Source: Microcebus murinus (lineage: Eukaryota > Chordata > Mammalia > Primates > Cheirogaleidae). From it: DNA of 64,000 nt. Made by a program: the position numbers and the translations under genes. The notes beneath the pieces were generated by a model, which worked only from the letters and a program-made list of their open reading frames with translations, searched no databases and was not told the origin of the DNA. Positions 1 to 10,849 of this stretch are shown piece after piece. The DNA is taken from NCBI RefSeq assembly GCF_040939455.1, contig NC_134117.1, positions 59,914,501-59,978,500 on the forward strand. The letters are read 5' to 3'. The stretch's first letter is position 1, and every line of letters begins with the position of its first letter.

Positions 1-162
1 ATAGTAAACTACATTTGATGATATATCAACTCTTTCAGACTACCAAAAGGCATTTATAAACATGGAACTCAGGACAGAAAATGAAGCCCCAGAGTCCCAA
101 GGAAAGCACCTAAAGAAGTAAATTTCATTCTTCTTTAAGGCCAGATCTATTCTTCAAATATT
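1..162. other. unique AT-rich sequence
   Basis: No repeat, exon or RNA gene is recognisable here. Composition matches the intron-like sequence that continues to about 9 kb. Confidence 0.4.
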
Positions 163-163
163 A

Positions 164-465
<302 letters not shown>

Positions 466-480
466 AAAAATCAGGTTTGT

Positions 481-2364
481 GATAGACTTGTAAGAAAGAA
501 TCACATCATGAAAAAAGTCTATTACTCAAATAGCCAGGCAGATATAACATTTTACCCAGCGGGGGAATAAGAGGCTAAAGTTGTTTTAAGATCAGGATTA
601 ATAGGCAGCATTTTCTGTTGTCCCAAAGGCTACCTAGCACTGAATGGATTACCAACATATGACCAATAACCTCACCTAAAAGAAAGATGTACCAGTTTCC
701 GCAATAGTAAATATGTGTTGACACAAGTTACATTTTAGGACAGTAGTGATCATTTTTACTTGAAAGGCAAAAAATAAATTTAAAACCACAGCTATAAATA
801 ACTACATTTTGATCTTACATAAAACCAAGCAACCTTAGATCCTCCTTCTCCCCTCCCCCAGCCACCAACACACACCCCACTCCTCAATTTAATCTCAAAA
901 TTAGCTCTCATCTGACACCAACCAACAGAGCTAATTAGGCAGAAGCAGATGTAACTCAGCAGCTCTTTGCTACAAGCAGAATCACAGTGTTTAAAAAAAA
1001 AATACACAGCTAGGAGAGGAACAAAATCAGAAGTCTCTTATCTGTAGCCAATTCTCAACTAAACACATGTATATTATCCACTTTGTGTATTATCCACTGC
1101 AAATTTTTTAATCTTAGGCTGATTTGTTTCCAACATCCCACTGGCCCCACTGTAAATTGGTATAAGCTAAGAGAATAGATTGAAAACCAATTTCATTTTA
1201 GCCTAAGCAGTATCTAACTAGAGACAAATCTAGGGGAAAAATGCATAATTCATTCAAAAGCCAAATAGAAATGATTTTTTTCCCTGATTCGGAATTATCC
1301 ACACCACTTCTCTTTTTCAGAGCACTGGGATTTGTTTCATATGTAGATAGGACATTCTATCACAAGCTAAAACCCTAAAATCATTATTCTCTTTTCATTT
1401 TTTTCTATAAAAATGTGAAAGTTAGACAAAAAGGCTATCAAAAAGGTAGTAAATCGTTCCAAATTAATTCTGGGGATTCATGCTACATCAAATTAAATTA
1501 TTCTGTTTTCTAAGGTTATGAATCATTTTATTTTTAAATACAAAATATCAGTAAATTATATGGTTATATCATACAGTCTTATAACACTACTTAAATCATT
1601 CATTACAAACTATTCTAAACATATCTAGAGAAACGCTTAGGCCAGCACTGAGCTTTTAGCTTCACCAGTCTTATATAAACATCAACATTATTCAGAAGTA
1701 TTCATGTCAGCATAAGAAGAGTCAAAATATCCTGGCTCATAAGTATTATGTGAGGACTCCTCTAAGCTTTTACTCAAGCTGTGTGCTGTTTCAAAATCAA
1801 TGTCATAACAACCAAGTCATGAGATTATAGGATGAGCCAAAAACAGTGGTAGGAAAAAAATAAAGATTAATAATAGAGTTTACTCTTCTGTCGTCCTGAG
1901 TTTTACTTGCTAACAGTTATTTTTAGCTCTCTTACTTTCATAAGCTCCTGGATTCTTTCAAAGCCCATTGTGTAACTGAATGAGCATCCACAAATCTTAA
2001 CAGTATCTTCCGAAACAATATCACTGCTTAAGGGAAGGGACTTTGACTCCTTTTCCCTCTATCACCACCCAGCTCAGGTTATTGGCATAGTTGTGCAAAA
2101 TAGGTGACACATCAAACATCATCCCTATGGTGATATTTGTTAACTTCAAGTCCTGGATGCATCTATTTCCCCTAAAATTAATGCTTGAGGCCCAAAACAT
2201 GTGAATTGGGAGGTAAGGTTATAAATACTAATCAAAGAACAACAAACAAATATTTAGCGAGATTATGTTCACTGCATGCAGCCCTGTGGTAGATGCTATG
2301 AGGAAAACAAAGCAAAGCTGGAGACAGAACATACAAGAAGCAATTAAGACATAACAAAGCACTG
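481..2364. other. intron-like unique sequence
   Basis: About 1.9 kb of AT-rich sequence with no recognisable repeat, exon or RNA gene. If the promoter at 9.5 kb drives a minus-strand gene, this lies in its first intron or beyond; that placement is inference. Confidence 0.4.
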
Positions 2365-2962
2365 TTCGGGGGCTCCTCAAAAAGTTAAACAGAGAATTAC
2401 CATATGGCCCTATAATTCCACTTCTAGGTATATACCCAAAAGAACTGAAAACAGATACTCAAATAAGCACATGTACACCCATATTCATAACAATACTATT
2501 CACAATAGTCAAAAAGGTGGAAACAGCCCATATGTCCATTGACAGATGCACAGATAAACAAAATGTGGTATAGCCATACACTGGAATATTATTCACCCAT
2601 AGAAAGGAATGCAGTACGAATACATGCTACTACAACATGGACAGACCTCAAAAACATTATGTTGTGAAAGAAACCAGACACAAAAGGCCACATATCATAT
2701 AATTCCATTCATATTAAACATCCAGAATAGATAAATACACAGGTAAGACATAAAATGGTGGGACTTCAGGGAGAAGAAATGGGGAGAAACTGCTTAGTGG
2801 GTAAGGGATTTTATTTTGGATTGATGGAAATGTTTTCCAACTAGATAGAGATGGTAGTCATACAACACTGTGAATATACTAAATGACACTGAATTGTTGT
2901 TCACTTTTTATGTTTTGTTCATTTTATGAATTTCACCTTAATAAATTATGGGATTTTTAAAA
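2365..2962 (+). mobile_element. L1M-type LINE, 3' end
   Basis: Sense-strand end of L1 ORF2 plus 3' UTR. The familiar block around CCACTTCTAGGTATATACCC, then CCATTGACAGATGCACAGAT, then the run to TTTCACCTTAATAAA are all present. It is 5' truncated with many stops, so it cannot code. Divergence suggests an old L1MB-like family; the subfamily needs a library search. Confidence 0.85.
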
Positions 2963-2989
2963 AATAACAAAGCACTGAACTATAATAAT

Positions 2990-3188
2990 GCCAACCATTT
3001 TCTGACACCTACTGTGGGCCAGGTATTTTACATCAATTACCAGTAAACCTTAAAACAACCCTGTCAGGTAACATTGTTGCCCTATTTTACAAAAGGAAAA
3101 CTGAGGCTTGATTTGGCCAAGACCTCAGAGCCATTAAATCATGAAGGATTCCAATGCCAAAGCCCACACTCTTTCCTGTCTCTCCACT
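2990..3188 (-). mobile_element. MIR SINE
   Basis: Matches the MIR core read on the minus strand: CTACTGTGGGCCAGG, then CCCTATTTTACAAAAGGAAAACTGAGG, abbreviated here by position 3080-3106, then an accessory tail. Old mammalian tRNA-derived SINE with no coding role. Confidence 0.75.
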
Positions 3189-3544
3189 GGTTTTCAAACT
3201 AGATTCCTTGATCTCTAGTGAAGTACCTCGGCTATCACCTGCAGGTACCCTTTATGGATTAAGCACTAGGGGTACCATAACACCTGTACCTAACAGTGCA
3301 GCTCCACTGTAACTATTTTATATACTGGGCTTCCCCATAAGATTCACTTCAAAAAAAGGGTTATTCTAATTACAGAAGGAAAAAGTCTAGAAACAATTGT
3401 GGCTATACCTGCTGAAACCACATGGAATATGGATGGCTAGAACACCCTTTGGATGGATGGACTTAAACTAGACCTCAAAAGACAATGATGAACTTAGATA
3501 ACTTCCTAGTCCCTCTGTCCAAATTCAAATCCTTTATAGCCCAG

Positions 3545-3803
3545 CCCACCATCTCAGAAGCCCTACATCTGTCTTTGTCTCACAAGAAGCTTTTAGCCTT
3601 CTTAATATTTTGGCATTCATTTCCTACTTTATAGTATGCTTATTTGTGTACTGACCTTATCTCCCTTACTAGACTGTAAAATTCTTAAGAACAGGATTAA
3701 TGTTTGATCCACCTTTACATTGCATGCCCAAAGATTTCCCAGGATTGCAACTTGAACAGAAGAGGGATTCAATGCCTATTTGTTAAATGAATGCATCAGT
3801 GAA
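3545..3803 (+). mobile_element. L2 LINE 3' end
   Basis: Typical L2 3' sequence: ACTAGACTGTAAAATTCTTA, an AACAGGATTAATGTTTGATC block, then TTGTTAAATGAATGCATC. Diverged and non-coding. Confidence 0.65.
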
Positions 3804-5365
3804 TGAAGGAAGGAAATCAAAATGAAAGAACAGAAGCTAAGAATGAACTATTAAACAGAAGGGACACCAAGTCCATGTGCCAAAGACAGGTATGTGTTTA
3901 AAAGGAATAAAGAAATAAAGTTGGCTGTAGCAAAAGCAAGACTGTGTCATGTGAACATGACAGATGAAGTAATATGAAGCCACTGCAGGCACAGGTGACA
4001 CAATAATGCATAGAGAAGTACATATACACACAAGAAGTTTGTTGAATGTTTAAATTACTCTGGCAATAGTATCCATCGGCTATGAGGTTGGAAGAAAGGG
4101 TGATTAAAAGAAGAAACAAAAGCAACCAGTATTTCATCTCTCCAAACATCAATCTTGTTCAACTTATATTTATGAGTCTAACTTAGCAGCCAGCCCAGTG
4201 CGGGCACTCAATAAAATGTTAGCTGAATTGAATATTTAATTCCCCATCTTTTTAGAGTAATACTAAGTTCTTTCCCACTACTCATTAACACAGAGAGTTT
4301 TCAATTCATAAGCTAATAGTGTTTTCCAAGGATTTCTAAGAGGCTAAATCACCATGAAAATTATCATTTCAACTAATACATATTATATTAATTGGAAGTT
4401 TAATTTTTCATGTCATGCTCTCCTAGTTGACAATATCCTTGTTATATCATTAAACTATAATTGTGTAAATGTGCTTCAACAAACAATAACTGAACCATCA
4501 ATAAACTATTATGGCTTCCATAATCCCTAGTAAAGATTAGTTTCAACATCATCATCATAAATTAGTAGAGACATGTCCCAAATCTCCTGGTGAAACCCAT
4601 GAATTAAGTTTGCATAGTCATCCCTGCATTTAAGTGCTCAATAGTTTCAGTCTCTAAAATGTAATCACACTGTTAGGAACCTCACCAGAAATTTGATCCC
4701 TTGTAAAACAGAGGATTTTAGAGACAAGATGAAAAGTCATTTGAAGTCATCAGACTGTTGGAGCCAGAGTACACTGATTAGTAATGATGATATTATAACT
4801 AAGCACTTTCACTTAAGAAATAATCAACTAAATTTAGAGTGTCTTTTTTTGGCATTTAAAAATTCCTATTCAAGCCTAGATTTCTCTCTAATTACAAATT
4901 ACCTTTAGTCAGTTTTTAATGACAAAGACAGAGAACAATATATTAAGAAAAAAATCTAACATCTAAATCGTTTAAAGACTATTTTGAAGAAACAGATCAT
5001 TTCAGGATTCTGTGTTAACTTTATTACAGGTGTGTGCAGAACGAACATCCAGTAAATTCTGAAAAAAATTAGGGCTCCCTTTTGAGAGTCTCAAGAATAT
5101 TGTAGACCTACTTTTTAAAATGAACACGTGTACATACAAACATTGGCATGTATTTTCAGGGGTTAACAGCTCTTCTGTCACCCATACATGGACTACTTAC
5201 AGTCCACTGGCTACACAGAGAGAGGTATTTCATATAGTTTCACACTAGTTATCTTTACATCGTTTAATTAAGGCATGTTATGTTAAAACTAAGAAAGTTA
5301 TTCTCTTTGGTTTTGAGTATTATCAAAAAATACGCTTCTGAAATCTTATTCAACAAACAAGTGTG
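3804..5365. other. intron-like unique sequence
   Basis: AT-rich sequence. A short MIR/L2-like scrap (GGGCACTCAATAAAATGTTA) lies near 4201-4220. Nothing else is supported, and the small open frames here look like chance. Confidence 0.35.
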
Positions 5366-5605
5366 CAGTGATTAGAAGTATCTAGAGAGTCAGGGATCCA
5401 GTCCCCACTCTGCTAGCTACCTAAGCTATGGGATATAGGACATGTTACTAAATCAATCTTAAGTCTCAGTTTTTTCATCTGTAAAAATGAGACTACAACC
5501 CTTGTTTTACAGAATCCTGTTAAGAGGAATCATTGAGATAACAAATATGAACAAAGAATAGTGGCAGACACATAGCAGAACACAATAAAATGCTAGCTCA
5601 TAAAA
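5366..5605 (+). mobile_element. MIR SINE
   Basis: Sense MIR. A CCCACTCTGCTAGCTACC block is followed by TCTCAGTTTTTTCATCTGTA and a 3' part near ATAAAATGCTAGCTC. Ancient and diverged. Confidence 0.75.
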
Positions 5606-5924
5606 GAAAAAAGGGCAATACAGTCAGCTGGAGACCTGTAAAATCTAATCTGGCTGAACTTCTGTCTATATGACCACTTTCTCCTAAGGGACATGGGAAG
5701 TCAGCACCTGGCTCTTAGCTATAGTTGCAGACAAGTAAAAATTCAAGACAGAGAATAAAAGGAAGTGAAGGAAAGCAAAAATAGATTTGTAATGGTGAGG
5801 TTGAGGTCAAGAAGAGTGTATTTTACTCATAGTTATACATCTTTTAAGGTCAATAAAGCTTTTAGAAGATAATACTGTGTAGGAGAATATATTCTTGACC
5901 TCAGAGTAGGAAAAGAGTCTTAAA

Positions 5925-6712
5925 ACAAGACACAAAAAGCACTAACCATAAAGTAAAGACTAATAAATTTGACTCCATTAAAATTAAGAACTTCTGTTCA
6001 TTAAAAGACACCATAAAGAGTAAAAAGGCAAACCACAGAATAGAAGACAGTATTTGCAACTTACAGGATAAAAAACTTGTATTCTATAAAAGCAATAAAA
6101 CGCAGAAAGCCATACTTAAAAAGGGGGTAGAACTTGAAAAGGAACTTTACAAATGAGAAAAATCCAAACGGCTAATAAATATATGAAAAGCTGTTCAACC
6201 TGATTACTAATCAAGTGAATGCAAAATTTATCTTATCAGTTAAAATTCAAAACACTAACAGGACTGAGAATTGGAGACCAAGTAATGGGAATTCTCACAT
6301 ATCGCAGGAAAGGGAGGAACCTAGTACAACTCTTTGAAAAACAGTTTTGTACCTAGTAAAGATGAAGACAAGCAAACCCTATGACTAGGGTCACCATACA
6401 ACTCATTATGCACACCCAGATACTTGTGCGAATTAAAGGTGTTATAGTTGCACTGAAACAACAAGCATAAACCAGAAATAAATAGTCACCCTGGCTGTGA
6501 ACCAGCAATTTCAACACTAGGTGTACACCTTAGAGGAGTTTGTGCACATGAGCACCAGATAACATGTATGGGAATGCTCACAGCAGCTTTGTTCATAATT
6601 TCCCCAAACTGCAAACAATTCAAATATCCAGCAACAGTGGAATGGATGATACAAAAATTGTGGTATATTATCTTTCTCAGGTCTACCAGAAGAAAGCTAC
6701 AGAAGGCAGATT
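5925..6712 (+). mobile_element. L1 LINE fragment (ORF2 3' part)
   Basis: Sense L1 with the ORF2 3' block: ATTAAGAACTTCTGTTCATT, then GACAGTATTTGCAAC, then a degraded stretch including CAGCAATTTCAACACTAGGTG. Frames are broken throughout. An Alu abuts its right end. Confidence 0.75.
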
Positions 6713-6725
6713 AAAGCATCATATG

Positions 6726-7063
<338 letters not shown>

Positions 7064-7077
7064 AAAGCATCATATGG

Positions 7078-8400
7078 AAGAAAGATCCCTTCATCCCACT
7101 TCTCCTAACCATGCATCATTTACCATCCTGAAAGCAAAGACTGATCACTATAGCTCACATATCCCTATTTTCATAAAACAATTTCCTTGTCCCTCAATAC
7201 CAATGTAGGCATGTATAGGCACATGGAAAACTGAAGGTATATTGTACAGAACTATCTGAGAGACTGAAAGCCAGATCATTTAGTTAAGTCTTTTTCTACT
7301 TGGTATATGAATGCCCATAAAAGTTTCTGAAGCACATTAAATTTATCAAACTTCCTCAACTACCTTCTAATACTCACCCTATTTACCTTTCATTCACATT
7401 ATGCCTCGTGTCTGACAGTTTCCACCCTATCTTCACAAGCAGTGTGTGAAATAAACATATAACAGCAATGACATAACATCCACTCTACTCAGAGGCCTAA
7501 GTACAATTGGTAGGCAAGACTTTTCATCTGCTGACCATGTCATTACCATCAGCCAGTCATACCCTAAATTCTTCCTTTAATGTTAAAACTTTCCTCTGTC
7601 TCTATCTTCTTTTTTATTTAAACCATCACTTCACCTCCCCAACCTTTAACCCCCAGCAGATGATCTCAGGTAAGAAAAATCTTATTCTTTCTGAAACATA
7701 TAATGTTACTCTTTCCTTCTTTAAAACATAAAAAAGTACCTGAACTCATTTTGATGTATGTGTGATGAATTTATGAATAAGAAAAGAGCAGTGGTTTATT
7801 CCAGGGCTATGCCAGAAAATCTAGAGTAGACAGGGAGAATGTACTTTAAAAAACAAAACTTTTTTGGAGCACCACAGAACTAACACTATCCCAACACAAC
7901 TAATTCCCATTTACTACTTCTACCTCCTGTGCATATACAAAAGGTCTGCATATACTCTTTACTCTGAATTCCTGGTACCTCCACCCTAAACATACTTGGT
8001 TCACTGGTCATCTTTTCTTATTTCCCACATCTGTAATTCTTTAACACGACCCCTTCACAACCTCTGTCTAATAGTGTTTAAAACATCCCAACACTCTCTC
8101 CCAAGTGCACAGCTTAAAATCTTTCCTGATGCATTTGTAATTCAGCACCTCCTCTGCCTCTGCCTGGTCACTTCCCACCACTCCCTGCACTCGGCCCATA
8201 CCAAAGCACTAGCAAATCCAGAAATACACAATGTCCTTTTCCAAGTTATGGTACATGCCTCTTCCTGGGGCACCCTCCTGGCCCACCTTCAAGATCCCAG
8301 CTCCAGTTTCATGCAAGAAATCCAGCCTTATCAAACAACTCTTGTCTCCCAAACTAACACCTTTCTTTGCCCCATCCTCAGTCCTGGCACAGTCCACCAA
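7078..8400. other. unique sequence left of the CpG island
   Basis: No clear repeat. From about 7,990 the plus strand becomes C-rich and G-poor, and this continues into the CpG island. The open frames here look like products of that composition. Confidence 0.4.
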
Positions 8401-9130
8401 ATCACATTCACCCAGACCTACTAGCCAGCCCCACCCACGTTCTTCACGCCTGCTGCCTTTTCCAACCCCCTGCCGCCCCCAATCCCCTGTCCCCATGACA
8501 TTCTCTGCTACAGATATAGATTGCAAGTTCCAAGCAGCCTCCCTCCCTCCTTTCACATTTAAGTCTGTTTTGATGTCTTAAGATCATCTTTCAGAAACTC
8601 TCCCATGCATAACCATCCCATCTTTTCATGTTGTTTTTTAAAATGCTTCATATACCCTAAAGCTAGCAAATTTCCTTCCTATCCCAACATGCCGGTTCAC
8701 CCAGATATCGCTTTCCTATCACAGCGACTGTACCTGCCCCTCACATAGGTCAATACTTCCCCCAATCCAACACCTACTCTGCACTGTTTTCTCAACTCTA
8801 CTGCACACCCACCACACCCAAACCCATCCTTACTCTGCACCCAGATAACTGCAATCTTGTCGTTCTGCATCATTTCGCCTACCCTCACATACCCCTCGAT
8901 CTCCCTTCCACATGTCTAAACTTACATCCCTCCCTAACTCTCCCTTCTGCACCTGCTTCTTCACCTCCAGTCTCCCCTCCCACCTGCCTAACCAGTCCCC
9001 CCCACACCCTCCCTGGCCCCCCACCGCTCCTACCAGTTCACTCCCACTCAGGAATTCCCTCCCAGCCCCCGCCTTCCGACTCCCCAACCCCGCCCCACCC
9101 GAGCTCGCCCCGCCCCTCCACCCTCGAGCC
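8400..9130. other. strand-asymmetric C-rich shelf (minus strand G-rich)
   Basis: The plus strand is strongly C-biased: 8881-8940 has 28 C and 2 G, and 9001-9060 has 33 C and 6 G. A transcript running leftward from the island would have a G-rich non-template strand. This is the composition known to favour R-loops downstream of CpG-island start sites. The skew is seen; the R-loop is inferred. Confidence 0.6.
8997..9022 (-). promoter_or_regulatory. potential G-quadruplex
   Basis: Four C runs of 7, 3, 3 and 6 (8997-9003, 9007-9009, 9011-9013, 9017-9022) are separated by loops of 3, 1 and 3 bases. On the minus strand this fits the canonical G3+N1-7 quadruplex pattern. It lies a few hundred bases inside the proposed minus-strand transcription unit. 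Confidence 0.6.
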
Positions 9131-9200
9131 CCGCCCCTTGCCCTGGAGGCCCGGCCGAGGGGCGGGGCTTGTCCCTCCTCCCCCTTCCCCCGCCCCCTAC

Positions 9201-9540
9201 CGTCACGCTCAGGGGCAGCCTGACCCCGAGCGGCCCCGCGGTGACCCTCGCGCAGAGGCCTGTGGGAGGGGCGTCGCAAGTTCCCGATTTCTCCCCCGTC
9301 TGTCCCCCTCCCGCCCAGTCTCCTCCCCCTGGGAACGCGCGGGGTGGGTGACAGACCTGGCCGCGCGCCACCGCCACCGCGCCTGCCGGGGGCGCTGCCG
9401 CTGCCTGAGAAAGAAGCCGCGGCTGCCGCCTGGAGGAAGTGCCGTCGCCTCCGCCACCGCTGCCGCCGCCGCCAGGGGTAGGAGCTAAGCCGCCGCCATT
9501 TTGTGTCCCCCTGTTGTTGTCGTTGACATGAATCCGACAT
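9201..9540 (-). other. candidate non-coding first exon (minus strand)
   Basis: Read leftward, the segment starts just downstream of CCAAT boxes at 9556-9560 and 9607-9611. It carries CAAAATGGCGGCGGC (a YY1-type element usually found just after start sites) and runs through GC-rich 5' UTR-like sequence. Possible donors are GACG|GTAGGG, with the exon ending at 9201, and CCAG|GTCTGT, ending at about 9357. Several short ATG frames look like upstream frames rather than a protein start. The open frames up to 265 codons here are low-complexity Arg/Gly-rich and unconvincing. Exon limits are inference. Confidence 0.4.
9492..9502 (-). promoter_or_regulatory. YY1-type motif
   Basis: Minus strand reads AAAATGGCGGC, matching the known AANATGGCGGC YY1 site. 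In TATA-less promoters this element is typically on the sense strand just downstream of the start, which points to leftward transcription. Confidence 0.6.
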
Positions 9541-9555
9541 GACACTGATTACAGC

Positions 9556-9560
9556 CCAAT
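9556..9560 (+). promoter_or_regulatory. CCAAT box 1
   Basis: Perfect CCAAT in the context AGCCCAATGG, a good NF-Y core. It is about 55 bp upstream of the YY1-type motif in the minus-strand direction. Confidence 0.6.
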
Positions 9561-9606
9561 GGAGTCTCATTAAACCCGAGCCGCGGCCCCGCCCCGGCGC
9601 TGCTCC

Positions 9607-9611
9607 ATTGG
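9607..9611 (-). promoter_or_regulatory. CCAAT box 2 (inverted)
   Basis: ATTGG on the plus strand, in the context CTCCATTGGAC. It is well placed for the leftward start site. Confidence 0.6.
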
Positions 9612-9689
9612 ACGAGACCACAGACACTTAAGGCCACCCGTTGGTCTATGGGCCTGTCCGTCACCCACTCACTAACCACTCCGCAGCCC

Positions 9690-9694
9690 ATTGG
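9690..9694 (-). promoter_or_regulatory. CCAAT box 3 (inverted)
   Basis: ATTGG in the context AGCCCATTGGGGC. Confidence 0.55.
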
Positions 9695-9792
9695 GGCAGG
9701 TTTCTGCCGGTCATCTCGCTTCCACTTAGACACACCCCTCGACCCATCATCCCCCCTCCGGCACCACCCCGGGGGAGGGTCCACTGCCAGTA

Positions 9793-9797
9793 CCAAT
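9793..9797 (+). promoter_or_regulatory. CCAAT box 4
   Basis: CCAAT in the context TACCAATCAAC, close to the NF-Y consensus RRCCAATSR. Confidence 0.6.
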
Positions 9798-9819
9798 CAA
9801 CAGACCGCTGGGTCCACCT

Positions 9820-9825
9820 CTTCCG
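9820..9825 (-). promoter_or_regulatory. ETS-like core
   Basis: CGGAAG on the minus strand, 8 bp from CCAAT box 5. The motif is short and the functional claim is weak. Confidence 0.3.
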
Positions 9826-9832
9826 GGCACCT

Positions 9833-9837
9833 ATTGG
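9833..9837 (-). promoter_or_regulatory. CCAAT box 5 (inverted)
   Basis: ATTGG in the context CCTATTGGTCC. Confidence 0.6.
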
Positions 9838-9914
9838 TCCAGCCCTTTTTCTCTCTCCCAGACACCGCGCCACCTCTACTTCCACCTACCCGCCCCCTCT
9901 ACCTCTAGAAAAGG

Positions 9915-9919
9915 ATTGG
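9915..9919 (-). promoter_or_regulatory. CCAAT box 6 (inverted)
   Basis: ATTGG in the context AAGGATTGGTCT. Confidence 0.55.
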
Positions 9920-9947
9920 TCTACTCGCAGCAGAGGCGTTTGGCCTT

Positions 9948-9952
9948 ATTGG
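9948..9952 (-). promoter_or_regulatory. CCAAT box 7 (inverted)
   Basis: ATTGG in the context CCTTATTGGCTGC. It pairs with box 8, 12 bp away and in the opposite orientation. Confidence 0.6.
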
Positions 9953-9964
9953 CTGCATTCGACG

Positions 9965-9969
9965 CCAAT
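9965..9969 (+). promoter_or_regulatory. CCAAT box 8
   Basis: CCAAT in the context ACGCCAATCAGAAG, an excellent NF-Y match. It lies 55-100 bp upstream of about 10,030-10,070, where a rightward transcript could begin. A further CCAAT lies at 10483-10487. Confidence 0.6.
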
Positions 9970-10019
9970 CAGAAGGCCTTTTCCCTCTCCCCTCCCCCAC
10001 TCAACCCCAAACCCCCTAG

Positions 10020-10840
10020 CCCGCAGCTAAAGTTTGTGTGAGAGCTGATCGCTGGCGGCGGCCGCAGGATTTAGGGGTGGGCGCGGGCGGGCGCGCGCGG
10101 GCGGGCACGCGAAGTTAAAATTCGAGGTTCTCAGTCGCCAGCTACCTCGGTGGAGCGCGCGGACGGGCGCGCCGCCCGGAGCGTTCCATCCCGCCCCCTC
10201 CTCCACCCTCTCTCCCGTCCCGTCCCGGGCGACTACTCGCCCGCCCCCTGGCTCCCAGCCTTCCCCCCCACAGCACACCCCTACCCTGCAAGCCCCAGGA
10301 CGGGTGCAGGCAGAACGATGTCGCTGCAGCCTCCTTGCCATCCCATGCCGAGGGGGAGCAAGCCCCTACCCGCCGGGCGTGCACCCCCCTGGCTCCACAC
10401 TCGCCCGTGTCTGCAAGCACGTGCACCGTTCGCCGCTGCCTCCGGCCACCCCGGTCCCCGGCTAACCTCGCCTGCAGCCCGGCCAATCGCTCGCTGCCCT
10501 TTGTTGCTGCAGCCTGGGTCTCCCCGCTGCCTGCCTCAGCCTCCGCCTCGTCCTTTGCCAGCCGCCCGGGTCCGCAGCGCCGCGCTCCCCCCGCCCGGGA
10601 CCCACCGCCGCCGCCTCCTTCTCCTCCTCCGCCTCCTCCTCCTCGGCTCCGGGCTGCAGCGCACAGAGCCCGAGGCAGCGCCGCCCAGCCCCGCTCCCCC
10701 CGCGCCGCCCGCTAGCCCGCCCGGCCCGGCCGGGGGCGCAGCCCGGACCCCGCCCGCCCCAGTCTCCGCCCCGGGGGTACCTGCCTCCGCCCCGGGGGGC
10801 TCCGCTCGCCGCCCTCGGGGGAGGGCGGGGATGCTGGTGT
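10020..10840 (+). other. candidate divergent transcript 5' region
   Basis: GC-rich, CpG-dense sequence on the right flank of the CCAAT cluster. Frames of over 100 codons exist on both strands but are Pro/Ala/Arg-rich and overlap in several frames, as expected from composition. If transcribed rightward it would most simply be a non-coding or promoter-associated RNA. A plausible donor AG|GTAGGT lies at 11841-11847. No acceptor or partner exon could be defined. Confidence 0.25.
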
Positions 10841-10849
10841 CCGCGGGAG

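Noticed and set aside
8830..9627. 265-codon minus-strand open frame in the CpG island
   Set aside because: Arg/Gly-rich, overlaps equally open frames in other phases and on the plus strand. It looks like GC-rich composition with 5' UTR, not a protein.
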